The position numbers were made by a program, and so were the translations under genes. Under the pieces are notes generated by a model. That model searched no databases and was not told where the DNA came from. It saw nothing but the letters and a program-made list of their open reading frames with translations. From positions 2,976,001 to 3,040,000 of the forward strand of contig NZ_CP032762.1 in assembly GCF_003641205.1 (NCBI RefSeq): a stretch of DNA of 64,000 nucleotides, in the 5' to 3' direction. The stretch comes from Rhodococcus sp. P1Y (GTDB taxonomy: Bacteria; Actinomycetota; Actinomycetes; Mycobacteriales; Mycobacteriaceae). How positions within the stretch are numbered: the first letter of the stretch is position 1; each line of letters opens with the position of its first letter. This document shows positions 8,779 to 17,725 of the stretch, one piece after another.

Positions 8779-9192
8779 CTACTTCAGATGGCGCTTGATG
8801 CGCGCGAGCATCGCTGACATCCCGCGCAGCCGGAGCGGGCTGACCGCATCGCCCAACCCCAAAGCCAAGTAGAAGTCGTCGGGGACAGCCACGATGTCCT
8901 CAGCGCTGTGACCGTCGAGGCCCTGGTGCAGGATCGACGCGAAGCCCCGCGTCGTCGGTGCCTCGGGTGGCGCGCTGAAGTACAGCTTCACGTGGTCGCG
9001 GTCGTCGGCATCGACGGACAGGAACAGTGGGGACTGGCACTCGGGCACCGGTTCCATGGCCGCTTGTTCCAGGTGCGGTGGCAAATCGGGCAGCTCACGG
9101 CTGAACTCCAGCAGCAGTTGCAGCTTGTTCTGTCCGCTCACTGCCACGAAGTCCTCGACTATGTCCGAAAGAGACTCGGGTAGGTCTGCCAT
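8779..9192 (-). CDS. sufE: SufE-family cysteine desulfuration protein
   Basis: 137 aa, ATG 9192, opening [20 protein letters not shown] as in actinobacterial SufE-like proteins. The sulfur-accepting cysteine sits in [14 protein letters not shown]. The C-terminal half ([15 protein letters not shown], then [19 protein letters not shown]) matches the SufE fold. SufE takes persulfide sulfur from a cysteine desulfurase and hands it to Fe-S assembly. It starts 2 bases after the sseA stop, forming an operon; the pair sseA-sufE next to accA3 is conserved in mycobacteria (Rv3283-Rv3284-Rv3285). Confidence 0.9.
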   Translation of the reverse strand: MADLPESLSDIVEDFVAVSGQNKLQLLLEFSRELPDLPPHLEQAAMEPVPECQSPLFLSVDADDRDHVKLYFSAPPEAPTTRGFASILHQGLDGHSAEDIVAVPDDFYLALGLGDAVSPLRLRGMSAMLARIKRHLK

Positions 9193-9194
9193 GG

Positions 9195-10091
9195 CTAGTT
9201 CTTCGCAGGCAGTTCGCCGGGCTCTTCGCCCCGTGCGATGGGAACACGAACTGCGTTGCCCCATTCCGTCCACGAACCGTCGTAGTTGCGGACTGATCCA
9301 TGCCCGAGCAGGTGAGTGAGGACGAACCACGTATGGCTCGATCGCTCGCCGATGCGGCAGTACGCGATGACCTCGTCGTTCGCCACGACATCGCCGTAGA
9401 TTTCGTCGAGCTCTGCGCGGGTTCGGAAACGTCCGTCCGGGGCAGCAGCCTTGGCCCACGGAATGCTTCTGGCCGTCGGGATGTGTCCGCCGCGCAACGC
9501 GCCCTCTTCTGGGTAGTCCGGCATGTGCGTGCGTTCGCCGGTGTATTCCGCCGGGGAGCGGACGTCCACGAGAGGAATCGAGCCCAGGCTCGACAACACG
9601 TCGGCTGCGTACGCGCGGATGGGAGCGTCGTTGCGTTCGACGACCGGGTACTCGCTAGCCGGATACTCGGGTACGTCGAGAGTCGTTTCGCGGTTCTCGG
9701 CCAACCACGCATCTCGGCCGCCGTCGAGCAGACGCACGTCCTCGTGTCCGAACAGCGTGAACACCCAGAGTGCGTATGCGGCCCACCAGTTGCTCTTGTC
9801 GCCGTAGATGACGACCGTGTCGTCTCGGGAGATTCCCTTTCGCCCGAGCAGAGCAGCGAACTGCTCACCGTCGATGTAGTCGCGCGTGACGGGGTCGTTG
9901 AGGTCGAGGTGCCAATCGATCTTGACCGCACCGGGGATATGGCCGACGTCGTAGAGAAGCACGTCTTCGTCGGACTCGACGACCTTGAGGCCTGGGGTTC
10001 CCAGGTGCGCCGAGAGCCACTGAGTGGACACCAGGCGATCCGGGTGCGCATAGTCGCCGAACGCGGGGGTGGGATCTGCTGCTATGGGCAC
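9195..10091 (-). CDS. sseA: Thiosulfate/3-mercaptopyruvate sulfurtransferase (double rhodanese)
   Basis: 298 aa, GTG start at 10091 preceded by AGGAG. Two rhodanese domains: an inactive N-terminal one ([50 protein letters not shown]) and a catalytic C-terminal one whose loop is [17 protein letters not shown], with the persulfide-forming Cys. It transfers sulfane sulfur to thiophiles. Two bases separate its stop from the downstream sufE start. In the mycobacterial order maf precedes it directly; here about 9 kb of lipid genes intervene. Confidence 0.95.
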   Translation of the reverse strand: MPIAADPTPAFGDYAHPDRLVSTQWLSAHLGTPGLKVVESDEDVLLYDVGHIPGAVKIDWHLDLNDPVTRDYIDGEQFAALLGRKGISRDDTVVIYGDKSNWWAAYALWVFTLFGHEDVRLLDGGRDAWLAENRETTLDVPEYPASEYPVVERNDAPIRAYAADVLSSLGSIPLVDVRSPAEYTGERTHMPDYPEEGALRGGHIPTARSIPWAKAAAPDGRFRTRAELDEIYGDVVANDEVIAYCRIGERSSHTWFVLTHLLGHGSVRNYDGSWTEWGNAVRVPIARGEEPGELPAKN

Positions 10092-10156
10092 TTCTTCTTC
10101 GCTCCTACTGTGGATCGGGACGAACTGCGGATCTTCTTGGACTGACGAGATCGATC

Positions 10157-11551
10157 CTATGCGCTCGGTCCGACGAGTGAGAGTTCACTGGGTTCACAGT
10201 CGAATCTGGATTGGGTGGCTATCAGGGTCGCCAGGCTGTCGGTGAAACGTTCGATCGCCGAACGACCCAGCGGTGTGTCGGGAAAGCGTGAACGGAGCGA
10301 GAGGCCGTCCTCGGTACGCGACACCCAGAACTGGGCATCGTCTGCGGTGGTGACATTGCTGATGTGGTGCGCGTTGCGCAACGCGTCACCCGCGCCGGGA
10401 AGGGTGCGGTAGTCGACGTAGGAAATCATGAACACGTCGTGGCGCGTGCGCGCGAATTGGTCCCCCAGGGCCGCGAGCACGCGTGGAATCGGAACGGTCC
10501 CCAACGGCAGGGCGTCGCGGAACGCGCGGTGTGCCGCTTCCAGTGTCTCCGCGAACGAGGCTGTCGCGGTGACACTCATCGGAGCGTTCGTGGTGAACCA
10601 TCCCAGGGCGTGCGCGAATTCGGAGTCGCGGCGCGTATGAAGCGGGAACAGTAGCGGAAGCGTGTGCGGGCCACCGATATCTGCCGACGCAGTGGCCATC
10701 GCTGCGGCCACGCCCGAGAACATTCCGGCCCCGCCTTCTCGGCATCGGCGCTCGAAGCTCTCGGCATCGGTCGCGGTCGCGATCGGCCGGATCGTGGTGG
10801 CCTGGGGTGCGTTTGCGCCGGAAGGTACTCCGAGGTCGAACGGGAATCCCGGAGTCGACCCTCCGCAGTCTGCAACGAATTGGGACCACGCTCGAATTCG
10901 TGGATCGGACGCAGGAACCTCGGGTGTCTCGGCTTCGGCGGCGCAGTACTCGACGAAGCTGCCTACGGAGGGTAGTTCGATGCGCTCGTTCTTCGTACGT
11001 GCGCGATACAGCGACGAGATCTCTTCTGCTGCGACGGTCATCGACACAGCGTCTACGTGTGCGTGGTCGAACCCGCACACGATGGTCGACGAATCCGGGC
11101 GATCCACCGCCGCAAAGGAATACGATGGACTCTGCGACGGATGGCACAGAAGATTCATCCGTGTGCGAATGTGAGCGCTGAGTTCGTCGGCGGCGAGCAC
11201 GTCAGTCGGCATCGGAACGCCGACCGTCGCTTCCGGTGCGGAATACACTCGACGCGAGATTCCGTCCTCGGTCGCGTGAAACGTCGTTCGCAGGGCCGAG
11301 TGACGCTCGACGAACCGTTCGAAGGACCAGGCGAGAGCCTCGATGTCGATAGCACCCTCGACGTCGAAGGCAACCGCAATCCACACCGTCGAGGCCACCG
11401 CCGCGCCGTCGCTCGCGAGCGCAGTCGCCAGGTGGAAGCTCTGGTTGAACGACGGCGGAATCGAGGACACCTCGCCCGATCCCAGCGAGAGGGGGAACTC
11501 GAGGTAAGTGCCCGGTGCCGTGCGGAATTCGCCGATCGACGTCACCTGCAT
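10157..11551 (-). CDS. PapA-type acyltransferase / condensation-domain protein (copy b)
   Basis: 464 aa; ATG 11551 follows GGAGG, four bases after the stop of copy c, so the two are co-translated or coupled. Active-site segment [12 protein letters not shown] has His163 and Asp167, but the glycine of HxxxDG is Ala. Family blocks: [38 protein letters not shown] and [12 protein letters not shown]. It is the most divergent of the four PapA-like proteins, with a reduced N-terminal segment. Expected to move an acyl group from a CoA or carrier thioester to a hydroxyl, probably on a sugar lipid (inference). Confidence 0.82.
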   Translation of the reverse strand: MQVTSIGEFRTAPGTYLEFPLSLGSGEVSSIPPSFNQSFHLATALASDGAAVASTVWIAVAFDVEGAIDIEALAWSFERFVERHSALRTTFHATEDGISRRVYSAPEATVGVPMPTDVLAADELSAHIRTRMNLLCHPSQSPSYSFAAVDRPDSSTIVCGFDHAHVDAVSMTVAAEEISSLYRARTKNERIELPSVGSFVEYCAAEAETPEVPASDPRIRAWSQFVADCGGSTPGFPFDLGVPSGANAPQATTIRPIATATDAESFERRCREGGAGMFSGVAAAMATASADIGGPHTLPLLFPLHTRRDSEFAHALGWFTTNAPMSVTATASFAETLEAAHRAFRDALPLGTVPIPRVLAALGDQFARTRHDVFMISYVDYRTLPGAGDALRNAHHISNVTTADDAQFWVSRTEDGLSLRSRFPDTPLGRSAIERFTDSLATLIATQSRFDCEPSELSLVGPSA

Positions 11552-11555
11552 CCGC

Positions 11556-12986
11556 TCAGCCTCCGACCGACTCGGTCACTCGGAGTGCGTAGTTGCCATC
11601 GCGGGCAATGGTTTCCAGCACGGTCTGCAGGTGCGAGTGGTAACGCTCGACCGACTCCGCGGCAACGGCGTTGTCGGGGACCTGCGCGCAGAGATACAGG
11701 TGATCGGCGTCGCGATTGATCCACATGGAAGCGTTGGAAGTGAGGCCCTCGCCGGTGAAGTGCTCGCCTCGCGTGTCGGCAGGCCGTCCGACACCTGGAA
11801 ACCATCGAAAATCGATGTAGGACAACATGTTTGGACTGACGGCGAGTTCGCTGCCGAGCGTTCCGTCCGCGGCCAGCGCACCCAGAACCGCATGCACCGG
11901 GGCGGCTGCGATCTTCTTCGACTGCTCGAAGCCGGAGTGCGCCCTCTGCGCGACGGTTCGGAAATCCTCGGCGTCGCCGACCGCGAACGCCACCGGTGCA
12001 AAGTTGACGAACCAACCCTGTGATTGCGCGTAGTCGCCGAGATGTCTCGTGCTCAAGACGGTGATCCCGAAGTAGTCGGCACAGCCGGCGAGCTCGTAAT
12101 CGGTGATGCCAACGGCTGCGAAGACGCCGCTGCTGATTCGAGCGCCCGCAGCCTTGCAGGCAGCGTCGAGGGCAGCAGTGGCTTCGGCGTCGAGGAGGTG
12201 CCGTTCGACGATGCGAACCGGATCGCGTTCGCCGTCCGCCAGACCCAGATCGAGTGGGAACCGTGGCATCTTCCCGTCGTTGTCTCGAAAAATCTTTCTC
12301 CACGCATCGATTTCGGGGGCATCAGAGCCGAATCTTGCTGCCCGCGAACGCTCGTCGACTGCGTACTCCAGATGGCTGCCTGCAGCTGGGGGCACCGGCG
12401 CATCCTCGCCGATCTCCAGGGCGTACAGGTCGGCGAGTTCGCTGATCACCAGTGCTTGTGAACCGCCGTCGGTGAACGCGTGGTCGGCTGCGTAGTACAG
12501 GGTGAAACTTCCCTCGCGTTCGACAGCGCCGACGACGAACCCAGGCCACTCGAACGCCGTTGCTTCGGCGGAGAAGCGTGCGCGAACGTAGCTCTGGAAC
12601 TCGGCATCGGTATCGAAGGTCCCGACGTCCCGTGCTTCGAACGACGCCACGTCGGGTGAGGCGAGCCTGCGGACGACCTCACCGCCGGAGATCTGAAACC
12701 AGCAGCGAAGCCCTTCGTGGCGCAACACGTACGCGGCAACTGCGCGCGACAGTCCTCCTCGATCGAGCGAACCGTCGATCTCGGTTGCGACGCCCGTGTA
12801 CGCATGGTGCTCGTCTCCGCGAAGTGCGGCGGCGGACGCGGCTCGAAGATGATCTTCCTGCAGGAAAGACGGCGGCGCAGGGTGGACAGGCGCGTCCCGT
12901 GCGGCATCGAGTGCAGCCTCGACAGGGTGCCATTCCACGAGCGTGCCAGGCTGCGGCGTCCAATTGCCGAGCGCGGTGATGATCAT
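11556..12986 (-). CDS. PapA-type acyltransferase / condensation-domain protein (copy c)
   Basis: 476 aa, ATG 12986 preceded by GGAGG. Closest in pattern to mycobacterial PapA1/PapA3: the N-terminus NWTPQPGTLVEWHPV, PPSFLQEDHLRAA, the active-site AADHAFTDGGSQ (His169, Asp173, intact DG), GSHLEYAVDERSR, MPRFPLDLG, SGVFAAVGITDYELAG with DYFGITVLSTR, and QGWFVNFAPVAF. The catalytic His deprotonates the acceptor hydroxyl in this fold. Middle gene of the three-gene papA operon, 15 bp from copy d and 4 bp from copy b. Sugar and acyl substrates are not deducible; trehalose is a reasonable guess from family members only. Confidence 0.87.
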   Translation of the reverse strand: MIITALGNWTPQPGTLVEWHPVEAALDAARDAPVHPAPPSFLQEDHLRAASAAALRGDEHHAYTGVATEIDGSLDRGGLSRAVAAYVLRHEGLRCWFQISGGEVVRRLASPDVASFEARDVGTFDTDAEFQSYVRARFSAEATAFEWPGFVVGAVEREGSFTLYYAADHAFTDGGSQALVISELADLYALEIGEDAPVPPAAGSHLEYAVDERSRAARFGSDAPEIDAWRKIFRDNDGKMPRFPLDLGLADGERDPVRIVERHLLDAEATAALDAACKAAGARISSGVFAAVGITDYELAGCADYFGITVLSTRHLGDYAQSQGWFVNFAPVAFAVGDAEDFRTVAQRAHSGFEQSKKIAAAPVHAVLGALAADGTLGSELAVSPNMLSYIDFRWFPGVGRPADTRGEHFTGEGLTSNASMWINRDADHLYLCAQVPDNAVAAESVERYHSHLQTVLETIARDGNYALRVTESVGG

Positions 12987-13001
12987 CGTCTACCTCCGGC
13001 T

Positions 13002-14471
13002 CTAGTCTCGACCTGCTCCGACGGCTGCGCCCACGGAATCGAGCGATTCGCTCGATCCGTCTATGACCTCGGTCATCACGGAGACGAACTCGGCAATGAA
13101 GCGGTGCACATTGGTGGTCGAGACGTCCGAGCTGGGGAAGCGCGCCGAGATGTTCAAGCCTTGCAGGGTGCGGTTCACCCAGAAGTAGACCTCGTTCTCG
13201 GCATGGCATTCGCTCCGGAGCGCGCGGCCCCTGCGGTCCTGCCATTCTTCACCGTCGGGCATGAATCGAAGGTCGATGTAGGAGACGACGAAGCGTGGGA
13301 TCTCGGTCGAGGAGAGGAGCGAGGCGACCCGGGAGTACGGAACGGCCGCGAGGCCTTTGTAGGCCCCGGCACCTTCTGCAGCGCGGTCGATGGCGTGGGT
13401 GAAGTGCTCGGCGGTGTAATTCTCGACCGTGTAGTCCTCGGCGTGGTCGAGTCGAATTTCCATCGGGAGAATCCCGACGTACCAGCCCACGCTCGCGGCC
13501 CATTTCTCGGCGTATCGGGTGTGCATCGGCATGATCGTTCGGAATGTCCCGTTCCCGGTCAAGCGGGCATTGACGAGTGCGAGAGCCGCGAGAATGCCGG
13601 ATTGCATGTTCTGCCCTGCTGCACGGCATGCAGAGTTGAAACGGTCGACCTGGTCGGTGGTCAGCAGCCAGGACGACACGCTGCTCTGACGGGTCGCGAG
13701 GTCGGTGGCGGCCGACGAATCCTCCGCGTTCAGTGGCAGAGGGAACGCCGGGAACCGGCCGCCCTCCTCGGCAAGGAAGTTGCGCCAGGCCTGCACGGCG
13801 TCGTGGTCGAGGGTCAGCGACTCGCCCAGGGTTCGTTCGGCTGCCGAGAAGTCGACGTAACTGCCGACGTCTGGAAGCTTGTGGTCGGTTCCGTCGAGGG
13901 CATGCGCGTAGAGCCGGTCGAACTCGTTGATCGCGTAGATCTGGCTGTAGGCGTCCATGACCGAGTGATCGGCGGCGAAGATGACGAGGAACTTGTCCTG
14001 GTGTGGCGCGCTTGCCGCGACGTGGGGTTCGGGTACTACGGTCGCCAGCACGAAGTGCGGCCACAGGGTCGGTGAGACCACGTCGGCGAACCACGACTCG
14101 AGGTGTTCGAAGACCTGCGATTCGCTTCGGATCCGCTGTTCCCGGCGGTCGGCCACACGGACCGCGTCCGAAGGCACGGTGAATCGGTGCCAGACGCCGT
14201 CCGCGGGGTCGCGTTCGACACGAGTTCGAAACGCCTCGTGACGGGCGATATAGCTGAGGATGGTCTGCCGCATGACCTCCGCGTCGTAGCGCCGGTGGAC
14301 CTCGAACACGGTGCCGATCCAGGATCCGTCGCTACCCCGGCTGCAATGGTCTTCGTGAGTGAACGAGACGCCGCGTGGGTCCTCGGTCCAAGCATCACTG
14401 TCTGCGGCAGGAACCCACTCGGTGAGTCTTCCAGCAGGTAACGGGTAGTCGGCCAGTTCGGTGTATTCCAT
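13002..14471 (-). CDS. PapA-type acyltransferase / condensation-domain protein (copy d)
   Basis: 489 aa from ATG 14471 (MEYTELADYPLPAGRLTEW), aligned with copy a; an upstream TTG at 14525 adds 18 residues without family character. Active site FAADHSVMDAYSQI: His169 and Asp173, with Ala in place of Gly. Other blocks: GSYVDFSAAERT, FPAFPLPLN, VGWYVGILPMEI, VVSYIDLRFMPDG and FWVNRTLQGLNISARFP, the last nearly repeated in copy a (WINRTPRGVNISARYP), so a and d are close paralogs. First gene of the minus-strand papA operon. Confidence 0.86.
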   Translation of the reverse strand: MEYTELADYPLPAGRLTEWVPAADSDAWTEDPRGVSFTHEDHCSRGSDGSWIGTVFEVHRRYDAEVMRQTILSYIARHEAFRTRVERDPADGVWHRFTVPSDAVRVADRREQRIRSESQVFEHLESWFADVVSPTLWPHFVLATVVPEPHVAASAPHQDKFLVIFAADHSVMDAYSQIYAINEFDRLYAHALDGTDHKLPDVGSYVDFSAAERTLGESLTLDHDAVQAWRNFLAEEGGRFPAFPLPLNAEDSSAATDLATRQSSVSSWLLTTDQVDRFNSACRAAGQNMQSGILAALALVNARLTGNGTFRTIMPMHTRYAEKWAASVGWYVGILPMEIRLDHAEDYTVENYTAEHFTHAIDRAAEGAGAYKGLAAVPYSRVASLLSSTEIPRFVVSYIDLRFMPDGEEWQDRRGRALRSECHAENEVYFWVNRTLQGLNISARFPSSDVSTTNVHRFIAEFVSVMTEVIDGSSESLDSVGAAVGAGRD

Positions 14472-14529
14472 CGAGTATCCAATTCCGAGCTCGGCCAGCG
14501 GGAGACTGGCTACGTTGGGGCGCAATTAC

Positions 14530-14586
14530 GCGTAGCGGAAGGTCCGAGAATTACAGTAAGGCGAATCCGCGGGTAATTCGCTACGC
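14530..14586. promoter_or_regulatory. Inverted repeat GCGTAGCG...CGCTACGC bracketing a -10-like element
   Basis: GCGTAGCG at 14530-14537 and its exact complement CGCTACGC at 14579-14586. Between them the minus strand carries TACTGT (14558-14553) about 80 bases upstream of the first papA ATG. AATTAC adjoins the left copy, and TAATT adjoins the right. Candidate operator pair for a regulator of the papA operon; inference only. Confidence 0.4.
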
Positions 14587-14923
14587 AGGAAAGTGTTGTT
14601 CGTCACCTCGATTCGAGTTGACGACTGCCCGTATCGGTGATTCGCACGACGAACGATCTGCGGTCACCGAACCGTGGCGCGTTGAAATGCAGTATGACGC
14701 AATCTATTCGAGAGTTCTGGAGAGGGTATGTGTCCGTCCGCCGCCTCCTTTCGATATGGGCGCGGTGGCCGAATGGCACCGGAGATCCGCCCGAGCTTCA
14801 TGGCTTCTCACACAATTACGAAACGGACCAATCCGTACGGGTGGCGGCTCCGAATTGCGCATTTACATCTGCATGGGAGTCGAAGCCGCGAATTAATCTT
14901 CTGTTCTGTTTCGGTCGTTGTAG

Positions 14924-14929
14924 TACATT
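14924..14929 (+). promoter_or_regulatory. -10 box TACATT of a predicted leaderless transcript
   Basis: TACATT ends 6 bases before the ATG at 14936 and no Shine-Dalgarno is visible, so transcription should begin at or next to the start codon. The sister gene at 17726 has the same arrangement. Confidence 0.55.
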
Positions 14930-14935
14930 TTTGCG

Positions 14936-16282
14936 ATGACCCGAATTGGATTTGCGGATCACTTGTTCTTGCGAATGCATCACGGAATCGGCAAGCCGGT
15001 CTTCAATCAATTTCTGTGGTGGTTCGACAGTACGGTTCCCGACTCCGAGCTGCGAAAACTGCACGCGAACCTGATGAGCGGACTGTTGTCGAGGGAGGTT
15101 GTTCCACCTCTTCTACCGACCGCTCGGCATCGTTGGGTTGCGTCGGACAACGCTCTTCCGATCGTTTTCGGTGTGTCGCCGATAGAGGTCGACGGACTCC
15201 GCCGCTGGGCGGAGCAGCACGCGGGCGGTGAGATCGATCCCGAGCGCGGCACCGGCTGGCAGCTCTCTGCAGCCCCCGTGGTCGGCGGGGGGACGATCGT
15301 CTCCCTCGTGTGTTCACACATGGTTGCGGACGGAGCCGCGATGATAGCCGCAGTTCGACGAGCGAACGGAGAGGCTGGGCGCGTCGGTGCAGCCGATCTC
15401 GGATCGCGGCCCTCGCTGGTCGATGCCGCGATCGACGACGTCGCCGACACCGCGGGTCAAGTGCGTCCGATCCTGTCCTGGCTGGGGAAGAAGGCGGCCC
15501 GGACCCTTTCGCGGACGAGTTCGAAGTCCGCGGAACTGCCTGCGCGAACGGACGGGCCACACAGGCGTGCTGTGTCACCGGGCGGCGGCTCGTGGACGCC
15601 GCCGTACGTAGTGGTCGAGTGTCCGCTGGACAGGTGGAACGCGGTCGCGTCGGAATGGGGTGGCACGTCGAATTCGCTGTTCATCGGGATGCTCACGGCC
15701 GTGTCCGAATCGATCGGACGCGCGCGGCCCGGTGACGAACTCCGATGGTCGCTCCCCTTCAACAATCGCGCCGCCGACGACCTCGACTCGAACTCGACCA
15801 AGATCATCCCGGTTCGTGTCCCGGTCTCCGAGCCGGGCGACCGCGATCTCACCCGTATCAGGAAGGCCAGCAAGACGGCATTCACCGAGTTCGCCGCTCG
15901 GCAGGCGACCGGGGTGTCCACCGATCTGATCCCGCTGCCTTTGATTCAGATGCTTCCCGACGCGCTCGTGAGGAGGATGCCGATTCCCGCTGACGGTGCG
16001 GAGGGTCTGTGCTCCAACCTGGGTACCCTGCCCGAGGCATTCACGACGATCGGTGGGGTGACCGCCAGAAGCGTTGCGGCGCGAGCGACATTCGGCGGGG
16101 CCGACGCGGAGTTCGCTCGAACACTCGGCGGAGGCTTGACGGCTTGGGCGAGCGAGACCGAGAACTTCATCACGATCTCGATGCACGGAATGGACCCGGA
16201 TCGGATGGCCACCGACGAGGAGATGCGCGGTGTCGTCGCCGACGTGCTGGATCGATGGGGCGTCGACTACCGGTTCTGGTGA
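14936..16282 (+). CDS. CoA-acyltransferase-fold protein X1 (HxxxDG), uncharacterised family
   Basis: 448 aa. Not a PapA by sequence, but keeps the superfamily active site: SLVCSHMVADGAA, His128 and Asp132. Opening ADHLFLRMHHGIG, then PVFNQFLWWFD; later LRWSLPFNNRAADD, MLPDALVRRM, GLCSNLGTLPEAF and a C-terminus ending WGVDYRFW. The gene at 17726 shares these landmarks at the same positions, so the two form a family. SNLG plus PDAL recall WS/DGAT and PapA proteins (family knowledge). Probably an O- or N-acyltransferase of the adjoining glycolipid block (inference). Its 3' end overlaps the converging glycosyltransferase by 16 bp. Confidence 0.75.
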   Translation: MTRIGFADHLFLRMHHGIGKPVFNQFLWWFDSTVPDSELRKLHANLMSGLLSREVVPPLLPTARHRWVASDNALPIVFGVSPIEVDGLRRWAEQHAGGEIDPERGTGWQLSAAPVVGGGTIVSLVCSHMVADGAAMIAAVRRANGEAGRVGAADLGSRPSLVDAAIDDVADTAGQVRPILSWLGKKAARTLSRTSSKSAELPARTDGPHRRAVSPGGGSWTPPYVVVECPLDRWNAVASEWGGTSNSLFIGMLTAVSESIGRARPGDELRWSLPFNNRAADDLDSNSTKIIPVRVPVSEPGDRDLTRIRKASKTAFTEFAARQATGVSTDLIPLPLIQMLPDALVRRMPIPADGAEGLCSNLGTLPEAFTTIGGVTARSVAARATFGGADAEFARTLGGGLTAWASETENFITISMHGMDPDRMATDEEMRGVVADVLDRWGVDYRFW

Positions 16283-17553
16283 ACTGCGGTTTCGGCGAGA
16301 TCGGCTGCGGCGCGGACCGCATCGGCGGGCGCGGTCATCGATTTCGCAAGCCAACTGGCACGTGCAGCGAAATCGGGAGTGAGAAGGATGTCGAGCCCAC
16401 GGGTAAGGGTGTCGCTGTCGAGCCGGGAGAATGGAATCGAGTGGCCCGCGCCCGTCCGTGTGAGGGCAGCGCCCCAGAACGGTTGGTCGGCGCTGAACCA
16501 GCAGATCATCGTCGGTAGGGCGGCTCGGATGCTCGCCGCGGTTGTTCCCGCGCCGCCGTGGTGAATCGCCGCGCGGCACATCGGGAGAATCGATGCGTGA
16601 TCCACGGGACCGACGACCGCGACTGCGTCGGATCGGTCGACCCGTTCGTCGATCGCACTCCATCCCGAACTGACGACGGCGCGGTGGTTGCCGGCCTCAC
16701 AGGTGCGCGTGATGGTGTCAATCAACGACGCGGGGTCGCGGACGGGCATGCTGCCGAAGCCGAAGTACAGCGGCGGGGGACCCTCGGCGATCCACTCCCG
16801 TAACGCCGAATCAGCGGCGCGCGCGGATCCGAGAGAGCCTGCGCTGGAGGGAAGTTCGAGAAATCCGACGAACGGCCTGGGGGACCCCCATTCGTCGGCG
16901 AGGCCGGGGAAGAACGCGCTGTCGTAAGCCTGGATCTCGGTGCCCCCATGGTCGGCGATGCGCCTGGACAAGGGGGACCGCGCTTCGGCGAGCCCGAGAG
17001 CGGTGCGCTGCTTGTTCTCTCGCGTCTTCATCGAGTTCCATCGCATGGCCTCGAGGAGCCACCACGTCGCCCTGTTCACTGCAGTCGGAAGCGAGCGACC
17101 GGGAACCACGGACATGGATCCGTTGCTTCGCACCGGGCAGTAGTGGAGCGCAAGGAACGGGATCGACTGTGCCTCTGCGATGTTGAAGGCCATTTCCTGA
17201 CCCAGAGTGCCCGTGATGACAGCGTCGGCGTCGCCCGCCAACGATGAAAGCTGCTCGGCCATGTCGTCCCAGCCGACGCCTGCGAGCTCCGCCAAGGCCG
17301 CAAGGCGCGTGCGCGGATTCCGTGACTTGATGCGCACTCGGACCAGGTCCGATTCGAGGAGTGCTTTGGTGTCGGGCCCGAACGGCGTCACCGAGATGGC
17401 GTCGACGCCTTCGGTGACCGCTGTGGCGAAACTCACCAGGTTGGGTGGTGCACCGAAGTCGATGTGGTGGCCCCGCGTCGCCAGTTCGAGTGCCAGCGCC
17501 AGGCCCGGCTGAACGTCGCCCCGGCTGCCGGTGAACGGCAGTACGAACCTCAT
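16267..17553 (-). CDS. GT1-family glycosyltransferase (MGT / sterol-glucosyltransferase-like)
   Basis: 428 aa from ATG 17553, preceded by GGGAG. GT-B fold, N-terminal acceptor domain opening MRFVLPFTGSRGDVQPGLAL, typical of actinobacterial and mycobacterial GT1 enzymes acting on lipids and macrolides. The C-terminal nucleotide-sugar site has PPPLYFGFGSMPVRDP, VVGPVDHASILPMCRAAIHH and HHGGAGTTAASIRAALP (GT1 donor-binding signature). It would transfer a hexose from UDP- or dTDP-sugar to a lipid or hydroxy-acid acceptor. It lies between two acyltransferase-fold genes and next to four PapA genes, suggesting an acylated glycolipid product. Confidence 0.88.
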   Translation of the reverse strand: MRFVLPFTGSRGDVQPGLALALELATRGHHIDFGAPPNLVSFATAVTEGVDAISVTPFGPDTKALLESDLVRVRIKSRNPRTRLAALAELAGVGWDDMAEQLSSLAGDADAVITGTLGQEMAFNIAEAQSIPFLALHYCPVRSNGSMSVVPGRSLPTAVNRATWWLLEAMRWNSMKTRENKQRTALGLAEARSPLSRRIADHGGTEIQAYDSAFFPGLADEWGSPRPFVGFLELPSSAGSLGSARAADSALREWIAEGPPPLYFGFGSMPVRDPASLIDTITRTCEAGNHRAVVSSGWSAIDERVDRSDAVAVVGPVDHASILPMCRAAIHHGGAGTTAASIRAALPTMICWFSADQPFWGAALTRTGAGHSIPFSRLDSDTLTRGLDILLTPDFAARASWLAKSMTAPADAVRAAADLAETAVHQNR

Positions 17554-17712
17554 TGCGCAGCTCCCTGCTGAATACTTCGAGGACATCTCGGCGGCACCGA
17601 TGACAAGCCTGCAACCTACCCCAACCTCGCTCGATCCGCGTAAGACGAACGGACACAAGGTTCTTTGGAGTACATCACATTTTCGGTGAGTGCTCGCCGC
17701 ACAACTGTCGGA

Positions 17713-17718
17713 TACGCT
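17713..17718 (+). promoter_or_regulatory. -10 box TACGCT of a predicted leaderless transcript
   Basis: TACGCT ends 7 bases before GTG 17726; no Shine-Dalgarno is present. This supports the GTG start, which is independently supported by alignment with the sister gene at 14936. Confidence 0.55.
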
Positions 17719-17725
17719 TTTCGTC

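Larger units (their letters stand above)
14472..14935 (+). other. 464-bp divergent intergenic region between papA operon and acyltransferase X1
   Basis: No convincing gene. Short open frames here have no family character and poor starts. Base composition is visibly more AT-rich than its neighbours, especially 14600-14935. It holds a -10-like TACTGT on the minus strand (14558-14553), bracketed by an 8-bp inverted repeat, and a plus-strand -10 that ends 6 bases before the ATG of the gene at 14936. Confidence 0.7.

Noticed and set aside
14618..14939. Short plus-strand frames in the papA/X1 intergenic region
   Set aside because: No ribosome sites, no family features, and they overlap one another in different frames; better read as a regulatory region.
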